A stretch of 54,151 bases of DNA from Synechococcales cyanobacterium bin31.maxbin.ball.101 (GCA_013298165.1 JAAFJU010000018.1:1-54151), one strand, 5' to 3'; positions 25,138 to 34,155 are shown, counted from the first letter of the stretch. Numbers and translations are program-made. The notes: generated by a model from the sequence alone, not told the origin.

Positions 25138-27042
25138 ATGTCATCCAATCTAACGTTGATCATTGCAACAATACTCGTCGGTCTCAGCGCTGCCCGAATC
25201 GCTCACCGGACATTTCCCTATCAGCCGTTACAATCTCTGCTGAGTTTTCTGAGTCTGTTTTGGGTTATTGTTACTGTGTTGCAGCTTTTCATGGGCGCGG
25301 CAGGATTTCTTGCGCCGATCGCGATGCTCGGTTCCTGCATTGCATTTTGTATTGGAGAATGGTTGTGGTCCCGTCGTCGTCCCGTCTTTGAGCGGGAGTC
25401 GCAAAAGGAACCGATCGTCATGCTCAGTTCCCTGGGTATCGGTGTCACGATCGCCCTCGTATTTCTGAGCTTATTACCCTTGAGTGGCTTGCTGGGGGAG
25501 ATTTGGGGGCAGGTGCGATCGGTGCAGCCTTTGAGTTGGGATGTAGTCAGCTATCATTTGCCCAATGCTGTGACCTATTTACAAGCGCAGAGTTGGTGGT
25601 TGATTCAGGGGACCTATGGTCATTATCCCGGTGGGAATGAATTGCTGAATTTGTGGAGCATGATATTCCTGAGAAATGAGAGCTTACTCGGTTTAACAAC
25701 CTTGGCGTTAGTCTTGGGTTCATTGTTGGCTACAGTGGTTATTTTTAATCTCGTTGTTCCAGTCCGATCGGCCTTCTGGCGTGGCATCTTTTCGATCGGT
25801 TTAATCCTGGGATTGCTGAATCTTCCAGACTTTCAAAATCTTTTCTTTGATGTTGCTAGAAATGATGCCACGATGTTGTTTTGGGAATTGATTGCACTGT
25901 GGGCGTTCTTGAAATCTAAAACTAGAGTTGAGAATTGGTCTATTGTGACAGGTATTTCTCTTGGAATGCTGATTGGAACAAAACCGAATGGATTGTATTT
26001 TCTAGTTGCAGCGTTGATTTTAAACTTAGTCTTTAGCAATTCTGAATTAGAAGAATCTCTGGCCGATCGGATCAAAGGCTCGCTGTTTAAAATTCTTCTG
26101 CCTAGTCTCGCGATCGGTGGTGGCTGGTATCTCCGAAATTTAATCCAAACGGGACAATTGACACCATCGGATCAACTCAAGGCTGCAGCCGATTTGAGCA
26201 TTGTTCAAAATCTAATGAATCCGGCACTCTATGCATTGAACTTACCCTTTACGATCGTGGCTATCAGTACGATCGTTTCGCTCATCCCCCCAGTCATCGC
26301 AATCGCTCAGCGTAGCAAATCCTCTAAGTCTCAAACCACGACTCCAACCGGATCGGTTCCCTTAGGTATTCAAATGGTTGCTGCTTGGAACCTGAGTGCG
26401 ATCGGGGCTTTGATGTGTACGCCTAGCGGTGCGGGCTATTTGGCAGGAGCAGGTAAGGTCCTTTTGATTCAGGTGCGATATAGTGCGGTGATTATGCCGT
26501 TGAGCTTAATCCTGGTGGGTTATGCAGTAGCGTTACTGCTGGAACCGCTACTGCAACCGAAGCCTTGGCTAGAGAAGTTGGAGCGGCGATCGACGCCTTT
26601 GAAGTCTCAGTTTGGATTATTGCTTGCGGGTAGTCTGGCGTTAATGCTGATGCTCTTACAATCGACGACCTACCGATCGCCCCAGGGATTGCCCAGTCAC
26701 GATGGCATTCTATTTCCCATGGGACCGCAGCAAAGTCAGGTCTACGGCTGGGTTCAGGAAAATATTAAAAATTCAGTGATTTATTCGGTGGGGTTACGGC
26801 CCTATGGTTTGGTCGGTGAGAACTTGAGTAATCGGGTGATCGATCGGTTGGGTTCATCCGGTTGGACGTTGGCGGAAGGCTTACCGATTATTCAGGCCAA
26901 TAGTGTCAAATATTTAGCGCTTTGTGTTGATCCCTTTGAACGATCGGTCCCGCCCGGATTGCAAGACCTGTTGCGTCAAGGGAATCGGTTCCAACGGGTC
27001 TTTCAGGATGACTTGGCGATCGTTTTTCGGGTGAATGAGTGA
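25138..27042 (+). CDS. Polytopic membrane protein, GT-C glycosyltransferase-like
   Basis: A 634-residue integral membrane protein with roughly ten to twelve hydrophobic helices spread over residues 1-530 and a C-terminal soluble segment (GLRPYGLVGENLSNRVIDRL ... LAIVFRVNE). An early loop contains WDVVSYHLPNAVTYLQAQSWW, which resembles the first extracytoplasmic loop (acidic residue plus aromatic cluster) of GT39/PMT-like GT-C enzymes, which use lipid-linked sugars. Function is inferred from topology only. It precedes dnaB, with a palindromic repeat between. Confidence 0.65.
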   Translation: MSSNLTLIIATILVGLSAARIAHRTFPYQPLQSLLSFLSLFWVIVTVLQLFMGAAGFLAPIAMLGSCIAFCIGEWLWSRRRPVFERESQKEPIVMLSSLGIGVTIALVFLSLLPLSGLLGEIWGQVRSVQPLSWDVVSYHLPNAVTYLQAQSWWLIQGTYGHYPGGNELLNLWSMIFLRNESLLGLTTLALVLGSLLATVVIFNLVVPVRSAFWRGIFSIGLILGLLNLPDFQNLFFDVARNDATMLFWELIALWAFLKSKTRVENWSIVTGISLGMLIGTKPNGLYFLVAALILNLVFSNSELEESLADRIKGSLFKILLPSLAIGGGWYLRNLIQTGQLTPSDQLKAAADLSIVQNLMNPALYALNLPFTIVAISTIVSLIPPVIAIAQRSKSSKSQTTTPTGSVPLGIQMVAAWNLSAIGALMCTPSGAGYLAGAGKVLLIQVRYSAVIMPLSLILVGYAVALLLEPLLQPKPWLEKLERRSTPLKSQFGLLLAGSLALMLMLLQSTTYRSPQGLPSHDGILFPMGPQQSQVYGWVQENIKNSVIYSVGLRPYGLVGENLSNRVIDRLGSSGWTLAEGLPIIQANSVKYLALCVDPFERSVPPGLQDLLRQGNRFQRVFQDDLAIVFRVNE

Positions 27043-27062
27043 TTGCACTCACTTTAATCTTG

Positions 27063-27096
27063 TCCCCCCTTTTTAAGGGGGCTAGGGGGATCGGGC
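27063..27096. repeat. CCCCCTTTTTAAGGGGG-type dispersed palindrome
   Basis: CCCCCTTTTTAAGGGGG followed by GCTAGGGGGATCGGG. The same family occurs, in pairs of inverted copies, at 41207-41332 and 50675-50786. It lies 21 bp after the membrane protein stop and may serve as its terminator. Confidence 0.8.
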
Positions 27097-27178
27097 ATTT
27101 GTAAATTTGCTTTGGATGTCACGATCGCCCGATCGCGTCCTAAAATAGGAAACGATCGCCCCTAAATCGTAATTCCTT

Positions 27179-28567
27179 ATGATCTCTGAGCCGACTCCTG
27201 AGAAGTCCGAAACCCTAAAATCTGAAACGCTGAGCTTTCAATCGGTCGCCGATCGCGTTCCACCCCAAAACCTAGAGGCTGAAGAAGCGATTCTGGGTGG
27301 GATTTTGGTGGATGCGGAGGCGATCGGACGGATTACGGACATCCTAGAGGGCGATGCGTTTTATCTAGCGGCCCATCGCAGTATTTATGAGGCGGCGCTG
27401 ACGTTGCACCAAAGTGGAAAGCCTGCGGACTTGATGACGGTGGCGACTTGGTTGGGCGATCGGGGGATTTTGGATAAGGTGGGCGGGCAGAGTCGGTTGG
27501 TGGAGCTGTACGATCGGACGCCGAGTGCGGTGAATATTGATCTGTACGCACAGTTGGTGATGGACAAGTATTTGCGGCGGCGATTGATTCGCGTGGGGAA
27601 TGAGATTTCGGATTTGGGTCACGATACGGCGCAGGAGTTACCGGAAGTGCTCGATACGGCGGAACAAAAGGTTTTTAATATTACGCAAGCTCGGCCCCAG
27701 GACGGGTTAGTTTCGACGGCGGAGGTGTTGACGCAGACGTTTGCGGATATTGAAAGTCGGGCGATCGGGCAGACGTTACCAGGTTTAGCTTGTGGGTTTT
27801 ATGATCTCGATGCCATGACTCAAGGCTTTCAGCGTGGTGATTTAATCATCGTTGCAGGTCGGCCTTCAATGGGAAAAACGAGTGTTGTACTCAATATTGC
27901 CCGCAACGTTGCGTCTTACCATAAGCTTCCCGTTGCTGTTTTTAGTTTAGAAATGTCTCGTGACCAACTGGTGCAGCGTTTGCTTTCGAGTGAAGTTAGG
28001 ATTGAAAGTAGTCGTTTAAGAGCGGGTCGCATTAGCGCTCAGGAGTGGGAACCGTTGGCCCATGAGATTAGCAAGCTTTCACAACTCCCGCTCTACATTG
28101 ACGATACGCCGAACTTGACTGTGACCGAAATGCGATCGCGCTGCCGTAGACTGCAAGCCGAAAGCGGTGGAGCCTTGGGATTAGTGGTTGTGGACTATCT
28201 CCAACTCATGGGCGGCAACAGCGAAAACCGCGTCCAAATGCTCTCACAAATTACCCGTGGACTCAAGGCACTAGCCCGCGAACTCTCCGTCCCAGTGATT
28301 GCTCTATCGCAGCTCAGCCGGGGCGTGGAAGCCAGGACAGATAAGCGTCCGATGATGTCAGATTTGAGGGAATCGGGGGCCATAGAACAGGACGCAGATT
28401 TGATTATGATGATTTATCGAGATGAGTATTACAACAAGGATACGGTCGATCGGGGGATTGCTGAATTGATTATTAATAAACATCGAAATGGACCCACCGG
28501 AACCGTCAAATTGCTCTTTGAACCGCAGTACACTCAATTTAGAAATCTCTCCCCTTCTAATATGTAA
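27179..28567 (+). CDS. dnaB: Replicative DNA helicase DnaB
   Basis: A 462-residue hexameric 5'-3' helicase of the replication fork. The N-terminal domain (RVPPQNLEAEEAILGGILVD) and linker precede the RecA-like core with Walker A in AGRPSMGKTSVVLNIA (about residue 228), Walker B in LVVVDYLQLM, and the DnaB signature LSQLSRGVEARTDKRPMMSD and IEQDADLIMMIYRDEYY. No intein interrupts it, unlike some cyanobacterial dnaB genes. The length matches the family. Confidence 0.97.
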   Translation: MISEPTPEKSETLKSETLSFQSVADRVPPQNLEAEEAILGGILVDAEAIGRITDILEGDAFYLAAHRSIYEAALTLHQSGKPADLMTVATWLGDRGILDKVGGQSRLVELYDRTPSAVNIDLYAQLVMDKYLRRRLIRVGNEISDLGHDTAQELPEVLDTAEQKVFNITQARPQDGLVSTAEVLTQTFADIESRAIGQTLPGLACGFYDLDAMTQGFQRGDLIIVAGRPSMGKTSVVLNIARNVASYHKLPVAVFSLEMSRDQLVQRLLSSEVRIESSRLRAGRISAQEWEPLAHEISKLSQLPLYIDDTPNLTVTEMRSRCRRLQAESGGALGLVVVDYLQLMGGNSENRVQMLSQITRGLKALARELSVPVIALSQLSRGVEARTDKRPMMSDLRESGAIEQDADLIMMIYRDEYYNKDTVDRGIAELIINKHRNGPTGTVKLLFEPQYTQFRNLSPSNM

Positions 28568-28639
28568 GCTTTAAAATACCCTGAGAATCCGCTAAGCTTA
28601 AGACAGCAGGCTAAGGTTGTCGATTTATTAGGGTTACAG

Positions 28640-29818
28640 ATGCAGTACGAAGTCTCTTGGGTCAATAGTCTTGCAGACGTCTCACCAGACGAGTGGGACG
28701 ACATGGCGCTGAAATTAAAAACGCCATTCTTTCAGTGGGCTTGGCTACGAAACATGGAAACCTCCGGCAGTACGACAAATCGGACAGGATGGTTGCCAAA
28801 TCATTTATTAGTCCGATCGGCAGGTCGGCTCGTCGCCGCTGCACCCATGTATGTCAAAGGTCACAGCTACGGAGAATTTGTCTTTGATAACCAATGGGCC
28901 GAAGTCTCAGAACGCCTAGGCCGAGAGTATTATCCAAAACTGTTAGGCATGTCGCCCTTCACCCCGGCAGAAGGCTATCGCTTTTTGATTCAGGACTCCG
29001 AAAATGAAGCCGTGATGACAGAACTGATGATCAAAATGATCGATCAATTCTGTAAGCGCAATCAACTTTCCGGCTGTAATTTCCTATATGTTGATCCCGC
29101 TTGGCGATCGCAACTCGAATCCCTAGGCTTCAGCATCTGGCAACACCACGGCTACATCTGGAGCAATCAAAACTACAAAACCTTCGACGACTATCTCAAA
29201 TCCTTCAACGCCAATCAACGCCGCAATATCAAACGCGAACGCAAATCAGTCGCCGAAGCCGGACTCAGCTTCAAAGTCTGGACTGGGCAAGCAACTCCGG
29301 CGCACCTATTCCCCTTGATGTATGAGTTTTATGCAGACACCTGCGACAAATTTGGCTGGTGGGGTAGTAAATATTTAACCCCCGAATTCTTTGAGAAACT
29401 GGAACGAATTTGGCGCGATAAGGTTGTCTTCTTTGCGGCCTATCGAAATCCTGAAGATCACCATCCTGTGGGCATGTCCTTTTGCTTGAGAGATGACGAT
29501 CGGCTCTACGGTCGCTACTGGGGGTCATCCGTGGAAGTCGATGCCCTGCACTTTGAAGCTTGTTACTATCAGCCGATCGAATGGGCCATTCAAAATGGAA
29601 TTCGGATTTTCGATCCGGGGGCAGGCGGTAGACATAAAAAACGACGAGGGTTTCCGGCGATGGTCAACTATTCACTCCATCGCTTTTATGATCCTCAAAT
29701 GTCCCATCTACTGCGGACCAATATCGATCGGATCAACATCATGGAACAGCGAGAAATCGATGCGATTAATGATGATTTACCCTTCACGCCTGCACCCACC
29801 ACAATAGTTGGAGAGTGA
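28640..29818 (+). CDS. FemAB-like / GNAT family acyltransferase
   Basis: A 392-residue cytoplasmic protein of the FemAB_like (peptidogalycan-type) acyltransferase family. Recognisable parts are TPFFQWAWLRNMETSGS, AAPMYVKGHSYGEFVFD, the stretch around FNANQRRNIKRERKSV, then FYADTCDKFGWWGSKYLT, GRYWGSSVEVDALHFEACYYQ and FDPGAGGRHKKRRGF. It consists of two GNAT-like folds and is widely conserved in cyanobacteria and proteobacteria without a proven substrate. It follows dnaB at 72 bp on the same strand. Confidence 0.85.
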   Translation: MQYEVSWVNSLADVSPDEWDDMALKLKTPFFQWAWLRNMETSGSTTNRTGWLPNHLLVRSAGRLVAAAPMYVKGHSYGEFVFDNQWAEVSERLGREYYPKLLGMSPFTPAEGYRFLIQDSENEAVMTELMIKMIDQFCKRNQLSGCNFLYVDPAWRSQLESLGFSIWQHHGYIWSNQNYKTFDDYLKSFNANQRRNIKRERKSVAEAGLSFKVWTGQATPAHLFPLMYEFYADTCDKFGWWGSKYLTPEFFEKLERIWRDKVVFFAAYRNPEDHHPVGMSFCLRDDDRLYGRYWGSSVEVDALHFEACYYQPIEWAIQNGIRIFDPGAGGRHKKRRGFPAMVNYSLHRFYDPQMSHLLRTNIDRINIMEQREIDAINDDLPFTPAPTTIVGE

Positions 29819-30093
29819 GGCGTAAATATGGGAATGGGGCTGTTTTGTATAGAGCACAGGCTAGAAGGCAACCCAGCAACTGAGACAGTTGCCAGACCTA
29901 CCGTCTAATGCCATTAATGTAGTCTGTTAAATTCATATTCCTATCATTTTTAGAGATAGATTGATGTTTTCTTGATAAAGCGCTGTAGTTTGAATTGACT
30001 CGATCTCTGCAATGCTTTGCCTAGTCAGGGTTTTGACAAAAGGAGGGAAAAGTTCTAAGAAAGCGGGATTAGTCATTAGAAGGCGTTTTCAAC
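29819..30093. other. Spacer with a short hairpin
   Basis: No gene seen. GGCAAC (29867-29872) and GTTGCC (29888-29893) can form a 6-bp hairpin about 50 bp after the acyltransferase stop, with no U-run. Confidence 0.4.
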
Positions 30094-30381
30094 TCACTCT
30101 CCTTGCATCTGATAACACCGCCGATCGCTCACCCGAAAGACCTCATGGGGTTGGCAATCGTTGGATTGAGTATCACGTTGGCCGATCGCAGTGAGCGTTA
30201 GTTTGGCATCAGAGTTTTGGGGCAGATTGTGAGGTTTGGAAGACAGTCTGGCGAGGCTCAATGCTGAGATCAGCAGACTACTCAAAACGACAATTCCCAA
30301 CCATTGACGACTCCATTGAAAGTCCTGAAAGCGATTTTGAATGGGAACAGGAGGAACGCTGAAAGGGATAAAACGCAGCAT
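30094..30381 (-). CDS. Small single-pass membrane protein
   Basis: A 95-residue frame. One hydrophobic segment (WLGIVVLSSLLISALSLARL, residues about 27-46) follows a short Pro-rich cytoplasmic N-terminus. The outside part has two cysteines (SNDCQPHEVF.. DRRCYQMQ). The layout of signal anchor plus small cysteine-containing tail is plausible for a real protein, but there is no recognised family and the start is unsupported by a ribosome-binding site. Confidence 0.5.
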   Translation of the reverse strand: MLRFIPFSVPPVPIQNRFQDFQWSRQWLGIVVLSSLLISALSLARLSSKPHNLPQNSDAKLTLTAIGQRDTQSNDCQPHEVFRVSDRRCYQMQGE

Positions 30382-30520
30382 AGGCCGTAGAAATACGTAA
30401 GGTGAAACTCAACATTTGATCTAGTTATAGTCAAAATTACGTAGAGATTCACACTGCCTTTAGGTAGAGGATGCAGCGAATTCATCCCCATCTATTTTCA
30501 ACATGTTCTGCGGTTGCTGC

Positions 30521-30572
30521 GTCAGTTCGATCGGCCCCGAATGGATGCTGTTGCTCAGGCGATCGAACGGGC
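30521..30572. repeat. Copy A of a 45-bp dispersed element
   Basis: TTCGATCGGCCCCGAATGGATGCTGTTGCTCAGGCGATCGA-like sequence. Related copies are at 31473-31516 and 33891-33933. It follows the DUF2887 gene. Confidence 0.65.
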
Positions 30573-30581
30573 ATCCCGATC

Positions 30582-31409
30582 CTATGGCGAGAAGCGATCG
30601 AGAATTTCTTCCCGCGATCGTTCCAAAATAAGATCTAGGGCTTGAGATAAGGGTAACATCGCCAGCTTTGGCACCGTGGATTGTAAGGCTGGATCAAGCT
30701 CACCGAACTGCCGCTGGAGCAGTGCGGCGATCGTCTCCTCGCGTCCTTCCTCGCGTCCTTCTTGATAAACCCGCGTTTTCTTTAGCTCACTTAGTCCAAA
30801 CATGGCTTCCAACTCCGGTGTGCTCAGGGTTCCGAACTTATATAACAGTATAGTCTCGATTAAATCCAAGAGCTTCTCTCGTGGTAGATCTCGTGATTCT
30901 TCTTGTTGGACTCGATCGATCACTTGCCGCGCAAACCCCTTCGCACGACGTTTCGGTTCGATCACGAGTCGAATGATTTCTAAACCGATCGGTAGGTTGG
31001 GGCGATCGGCTAAATCCTCCAAATACACGCAACTGACTTGTCCACCTTGAAATTGCGATCGATACAAATGCCAATACTTTTGGGGCGGCAAGAGACTGCG
31101 CCGAGGAAAAATTAAGATCCCATGCCAATCGAGCGTCTCGGGATATTGCTTGAGGTAGGTAAAGATTTCAGCAAAGAAGCGATGATAAATTTGGACATCT
31201 TTTTGGAATTGGATTTCGCTGAAATAGACTGGGGTATTGAGTCGATCGCGTTTTGGAATCAGTAATCCGTCAATGCGATAGGCGATTTGTTTGAGTTCGA
31301 CCGATCGAAAATCATAGTGGTCGATTTCAGCACCTTCCTGTCCCAGCAATTCCAATAAGAGTCGGGGCTGAGTTTGGAAGATTTCGTAAAAGAGCGTGTC
31401 AGTTTTCAT
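30582..31409 (-). CDS. DUF2887 / Rpn-type nuclease-like protein
   Basis: A 275-residue protein starting MKTDTLFYEIFQTQPRLLLELLG, the conserved start of DUF2887 proteins. The PD-(D/E)XK core is seen as AYRIDGLLIPK ... VYFSEIQFQKD (D...E-x-Q). The LDWHGILIFPRRSLLP and LGLSELKKTRVYQEGREEGRE blocks, plus the C-terminal helical DUF4351-like tail (LLQRQFGELDPAL...LDLILERS), complete the family pattern. Likely a DNA nuclease with a recombination role. It lies 99 bp downstream of the small DGET-motif gene on the same strand, so co-transcription is likely. Confidence 0.8.
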   Translation of the reverse strand: MKTDTLFYEIFQTQPRLLLELLGQEGAEIDHYDFRSVELKQIAYRIDGLLIPKRDRLNTPVYFSEIQFQKDVQIYHRFFAEIFTYLKQYPETLDWHGILIFPRRSLLPPQKYWHLYRSQFQGGQVSCVYLEDLADRPNLPIGLEIIRLVIEPKRRAKGFARQVIDRVQQEESRDLPREKLLDLIETILLYKFGTLSTPELEAMFGLSELKKTRVYQEGREEGREETIAALLQRQFGELDPALQSTVPKLAMLPLSQALDLILERSREEILDRFSP

Positions 31410-31472
31410 CCTGTTATTTTGCCAGAATTCTCAAAAACTAGAGCGATCGATCGTTGACGTTTTGAGGTTGCT

Positions 31473-31516
31473 GTGTCAGTTCGATCGCCCCCGAAGGAAT
31501 CTGGTTGCTCAATCAA
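31473..31516. repeat. Copy B of the 45-bp dispersed element
   Basis: A more diverged copy (GATCGCCCCCGAAGGAATCT ..). It overlaps the stop codon of the small DGET-motif gene at 31509. On the minus strand copies A and B read the same peptide pattern IELTQQPQN, so the element may descend from coding sequence. Confidence 0.6.
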
Positions 31517-31832
31517 TCGAATCCGCATCATCCGCATAAACCATCTCCCACAACCGATCGATTGGAAAGACCTCACCCGCTCGGGTCGATCGCATGGCTT
31601 CCGTGAGATCCGCCAAAATGCTCTCCTTTGAATCCTCCTCATCCACGGCAGACAAGTGACTTTCCTTCGCAATCCGAAAGCGTTCCAAAAGTTGATTCAC
31701 GATCGTTTCGCCATCCAAGGCTTCTCCGCTTGCGACCTCGGCTCGTGCGATCGTTACTTTCTCTCGAACCGCCTTGACCCATTCTGGATCGAGAGATTCA
31801 TCTTCGTCATTCGATGTCAGATTGTCACTCAT
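31509..31832 (-). CDS. Small DGET-motif protein, copy 1 (107 aa)
   Basis: I chose the ATG at 31832 (MSDNLTSNDEDESLDP) because the same start and about 45 bp of upstream sequence are repeated at the paralogue at 36736. The protein is acidic at both ends. Its core is VKAVREKVTIARAEVASGE, then LDGETIVNQLLERFRIAKE, which is shared by the small proteins at 36560-36736 and 37509-37700. It has an extra C-terminal half (LADLTEAMRS.. DRLWEMVYADD). No known function; antitoxin-like size. The DUF2887 nuclease gene follows on the same strand. Confidence 0.7.
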   Translation of the reverse strand: MSDNLTSNDEDESLDPEWVKAVREKVTIARAEVASGEALDGETIVNQLLERFRIAKESHLSAVDEEDSKESILADLTEAMRSTRAGEVFPIDRLWEMVYADDADSID

Positions 31833-32050
31833 GGGTGAATGCCTCAGCGATCGCGAATCTATCGATAATTTAACACGAGTAACCGATCGCACCTCTCCAT
31901 CGCTAAGATAGATCAGCCGGAGAGGTTCAATATTTGGGCAGTTTCGCGGAATATGCCGATATTGACATTGATGACTGAGAAGGGATTGTCGATCGATTTC
32001 AACTTTTAGGATGCGATCGATCCTCTATCGTCGGGTAATCAGTTAAAATA

Positions 32051-32350
32051 ATGGGTATGGAGTATGTTTTTCAGTGGGATCCCAATAAAGCGCGATCGAA
32101 CCAAAGTAAGCATGACATCAGTTTTCGACAGGCATCGCAAGTCTTCAAAGATCCAGCGATGATGACGGTGTTTGATGATGAGCATAGCTTTGATGAAGAT
32201 CGGTGGATTACCGTTGGGTTAGTCGGACGGGGACTCTACCTGCTGGTTGTTCATACGTTTGATGAGATTAATCCTGAAAAATCGAATGTTCGGATTATCT
32301 CGGCGCGTCGGGCAACTCGGTCTGAAATTGATCAATATCAAGGAGGTTGA
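32051..32350 (+). CDS. brnT: BrnT family toxin
   Basis: A 99-residue ribonuclease toxin of a type II toxin-antitoxin system. The family pattern is clear: FQWDPNKARSNQSKHDISF, then FDDEHSFDEDRWITVGLVG, a central hydrophobic strand LYLLVVHTF, and VRIISARRATRSEI. BrnT folds like RelE and cleaves RNA to halt translation. It is the first gene of the pair, as usual, and the antitoxin start lies right at its stop. Met3 is an alternative start. Confidence 0.88.
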   Translation: MGMEYVFQWDPNKARSNQSKHDISFRQASQVFKDPAMMTVFDDEHSFDEDRWITVGLVGRGLYLLVVHTFDEINPEKSNVRIISARRATRSEIDQYQGG

Positions 32351-32352
32351 TG

Positions 32353-32553
32353 ATGAAGCCTGAATATGATTTTTCTAATGCGGTTAGAGGGAAGTTCTAT
32401 CGTCCCAATGCAAAGTTTACGATGCCTGTTTATTTGGATGATCAGATTTTAGAGTTTTTTACGGTTCAGGCAGAGTTACGGGGTGTTGAGTTGAGTGATT
32501 TGCTCAATGATGTTTTGCGGGAAGATATGGTGCAGTTGGAGGCGCAGAGGTAG
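32353..32553 (+). CDS. BrnA-type antitoxin
   Basis: A 66-residue ribbon-helix-helix protein (KFTMPVYLDDQILEFFTVQAELRGVELSDLLNDVLREDM) that should bind the toxin and repress the operon. A perfect AGGAGG at 32341-32346, unusual for cyanobacteria, stands 6 nt before the ATG at 32353, so I prefer it over ATG 32350 or TTG 32347. The Shine-Dalgarno sequence lies inside the end of brnT, indicating tight coupling. Confidence 0.8.
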   Translation: MKPEYDFSNAVRGKFYRPNAKFTMPVYLDDQILEFFTVQAELRGVELSDLLNDVLREDMVQLEAQR

Positions 32554-32668
32554 GCGATCGATCGCAATCTTATTAAAGGCGCGATTGCGTGACTGATCGC
32601 TACATGCGCCACTTGGTCCAGATGCAAGAATGTATCCATGAGATATGGAGTAGCGGATTCGTTTACCG

Positions 32669-32799
32669 TTTTTAAGCTCGGTGATAGAGAATTCGGGGCG
32701 ATCGATCCGGCAATTGAAGTGGGATTTACGGCAAATCGATCGGATGGATCAGCAATTGGAGAGGGAAATAGGGGAAAGGCGATCGCAATAGGTGCTTTT
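32669..32799 (+). repeat. Direct repeat, left copy (gene fragment)
   Basis: About 131 bp nearly identical to 33675-33806 (core AGAGAATTCGGGGCGATCGA). Read in the right frame it encodes VIENSGRSIRQLKWDLRQID then an early stop, against AIENSGRSIRQLRWDLLQID in the right copy. These look like fragments of one coiled-coil-rich protein gene. A fainter third piece is at about 35760-35850. Confidence 0.75.
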
Positions 32800-32918
32800 T
32801 TGTCTCCCAATGAAGGGTTTGCCAGTGGGTTTGCGGCTTTTGGAGTGGGGAAAGGTCGATGGATTGATCAATATCTAGAAACATGCGTTAATAGTATCTT
32901 ATAAGTTACTGCCAACGC

Positions 32919-33308
32919 ATGAATGTCCAAGAATATATCCGAGAAGATGGCTCGAATCCTTACCAAACTTGGCTTGACGGATTAAATGCCATGGCTGCTG
33001 TGAAAGTGACGATCGCCCGATCGCGATTGGAGTTAGGCAATACCTCTAATGTGAAATGGTTTGATGGGATTGGGGAGTACCGGATTGATTGGGGTCCAGG
33101 GTATCGGATTTATTTAGTTCAGGATGGTCAAGACTTAATTATGTTGTTTGGAGGCGGAACCAAGAAGCGGCAGCAGGCAGATATTGCCCAAGCATTACGG
33201 CTCAATCAGGAGTATCAGCAGCGCAAACAGCAATTAAGTAAGGAATCCTCCCAGACTGTGCCAGAAGAGAAATCTCAAAGCATTAAACAGCGTAAAAAAC
33301 GGAGTTAA
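32919..33308 (+). CDS. RelE/HigB-type toxin
   Basis: A 129-residue protein. MNVQEYIREDGSNPYQTWLDGL is the start typical of the addiction-module killer (phage-derived Gp49/HigB-like) group, followed by NTSNVKWFDGIGEYRIDWGPGYRIYLVQDGQDLIMLFGGGTKKRQQADI, which carries the RelE-fold basic residues. These toxins cleave mRNA at the ribosome. A lysine-rich 30-residue tail (EEKSQSIKQRKKRS) extends the normal length of about 100. The partner antitoxin starts 2 bp downstream. Confidence 0.85.
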   Translation: MNVQEYIREDGSNPYQTWLDGLNAMAAVKVTIARSRLELGNTSNVKWFDGIGEYRIDWGPGYRIYLVQDGQDLIMLFGGGTKKRQQADIAQALRLNQEYQQRKQQLSKESSQTVPEEKSQSIKQRKKRS

Positions 33309-33310
33309 AA

Positions 33311-33634
33311 ATGGTTTTAAGTAGAGATTCGTCAGTGACCGTCGTCGATCGAATTCGACGAGATCCCGCTTTTGCGATCGGGTTATTGGATGAAGCGGTG
33401 TCGCTGTTTCTGAACGGTGAACCGGATGTGGCGAGATTAGTGCTGCGAGATTTAGTCAATGGGACGATCGGGTTTGAGGGATTAGCGATCGCCACCTCAA
33501 AGCCCAGTAAGAGCTTGCATCGAATGCTATCCGCAAAGGGCAATCCAACGATGGATAATCTGACATTGATTTTAGGTGTGTTACGTCGGGAATTGCAGGT
33601 GGAGATTCAGGTCAATATGATTGCCTGTGCGTAA
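33311..33634 (+). CDS. HigA-like helix-turn-helix antitoxin
   Basis: A 107-residue protein with a DNA-binding helix-turn-helix of the addiction-module antidote family: EGLAIATSKPSKSLHRMLSAKGNPTMDNLTLILGVLRRELQVEIQV. Toxin-first gene order and 2-bp spacing fit higBA operons, where the antitoxin represses its own promoter. The whole pair lies between two 131-bp direct repeats. Confidence 0.85.
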   Translation: MVLSRDSSVTVVDRIRRDPAFAIGLLDEAVSLFLNGEPDVARLVLRDLVNGTIGFEGLAIATSKPSKSLHRMLSAKGNPTMDNLTLILGVLRRELQVEIQVNMIACA

Positions 33635-33674
33635 TTTCGATTCCCGAGAAGGGAGCCGATCGGTCTTCGGGTGC

Positions 33675-33806
33675 GTTTTCAAGCTTGGCGATAGAGAATT
33701 CGGGGCGATCGATCCGGCAATTGAGGTGGGATTTACTGCAAATCGATCGGCTGGATAAGCAATTGGAGACGGAAATAGGGGAAAGTCGATCGGCAGAGGT
33801 GCTTTT
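33675..33806 (+). repeat. Direct repeat, right copy (gene fragment)
   Basis: Second copy of the 131-bp repeat, about 1,006 bp from the left copy. Here the frame stays open from 33685 to 33924 (AIENSGRSIRQLRWDLLQID ... LRSEEWLRQLRVGKVDRPW), a charged coiled-coil-like tail without a plausible full gene. Copy C of the 45-bp element (33891-33933) ends it. The rest of the spacer to 34181 is AT-rich and holds no gene. Confidence 0.75.
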
Positions 33807-34025
33807 GCGATCGGCTTTGCTGCGATCGGAGGAGTGGTTGCGGCAATTGAGGGTGGGGAAGGTCGATCGACCCTGGAACCCCAACCCTGAACACCGATCG
33901 CCCCCGAATGAATGCTGTTGCTGAGGCGATCGAGGGTTTAACTTGTTTGATCGCTCTCGTTGATATAGATGAAACTTTAGAGTGCGATTTACGCATTTCT
34001 TCCTATAATGAGAGGAAATGTCGAA

Positions 34026-34155
34026 AAATCTACATCCCCTAGAGGATCTGTGGATTTTCTACCTGTCAGTCCTGACTTAGGTAGACATCTGAAACCTGCT
34101 GCACTGACTAATTGATGTCCATATGGATTTCTTAAAGCCACGATAATGTAGATTT
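34026..34155. promoter_or_regulatory. Inverted repeats in the leader of the TIGR04141-like gene
   Basis: AAATCTACA at 34026 is matched perfectly by TGTAGATTT at 34147 and imperfectly by TGTGGATTT near 34049. The set lies within the 155 bp before the 503-aa gene and may be operator half-sites or RNA structure. Confidence 0.35.
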
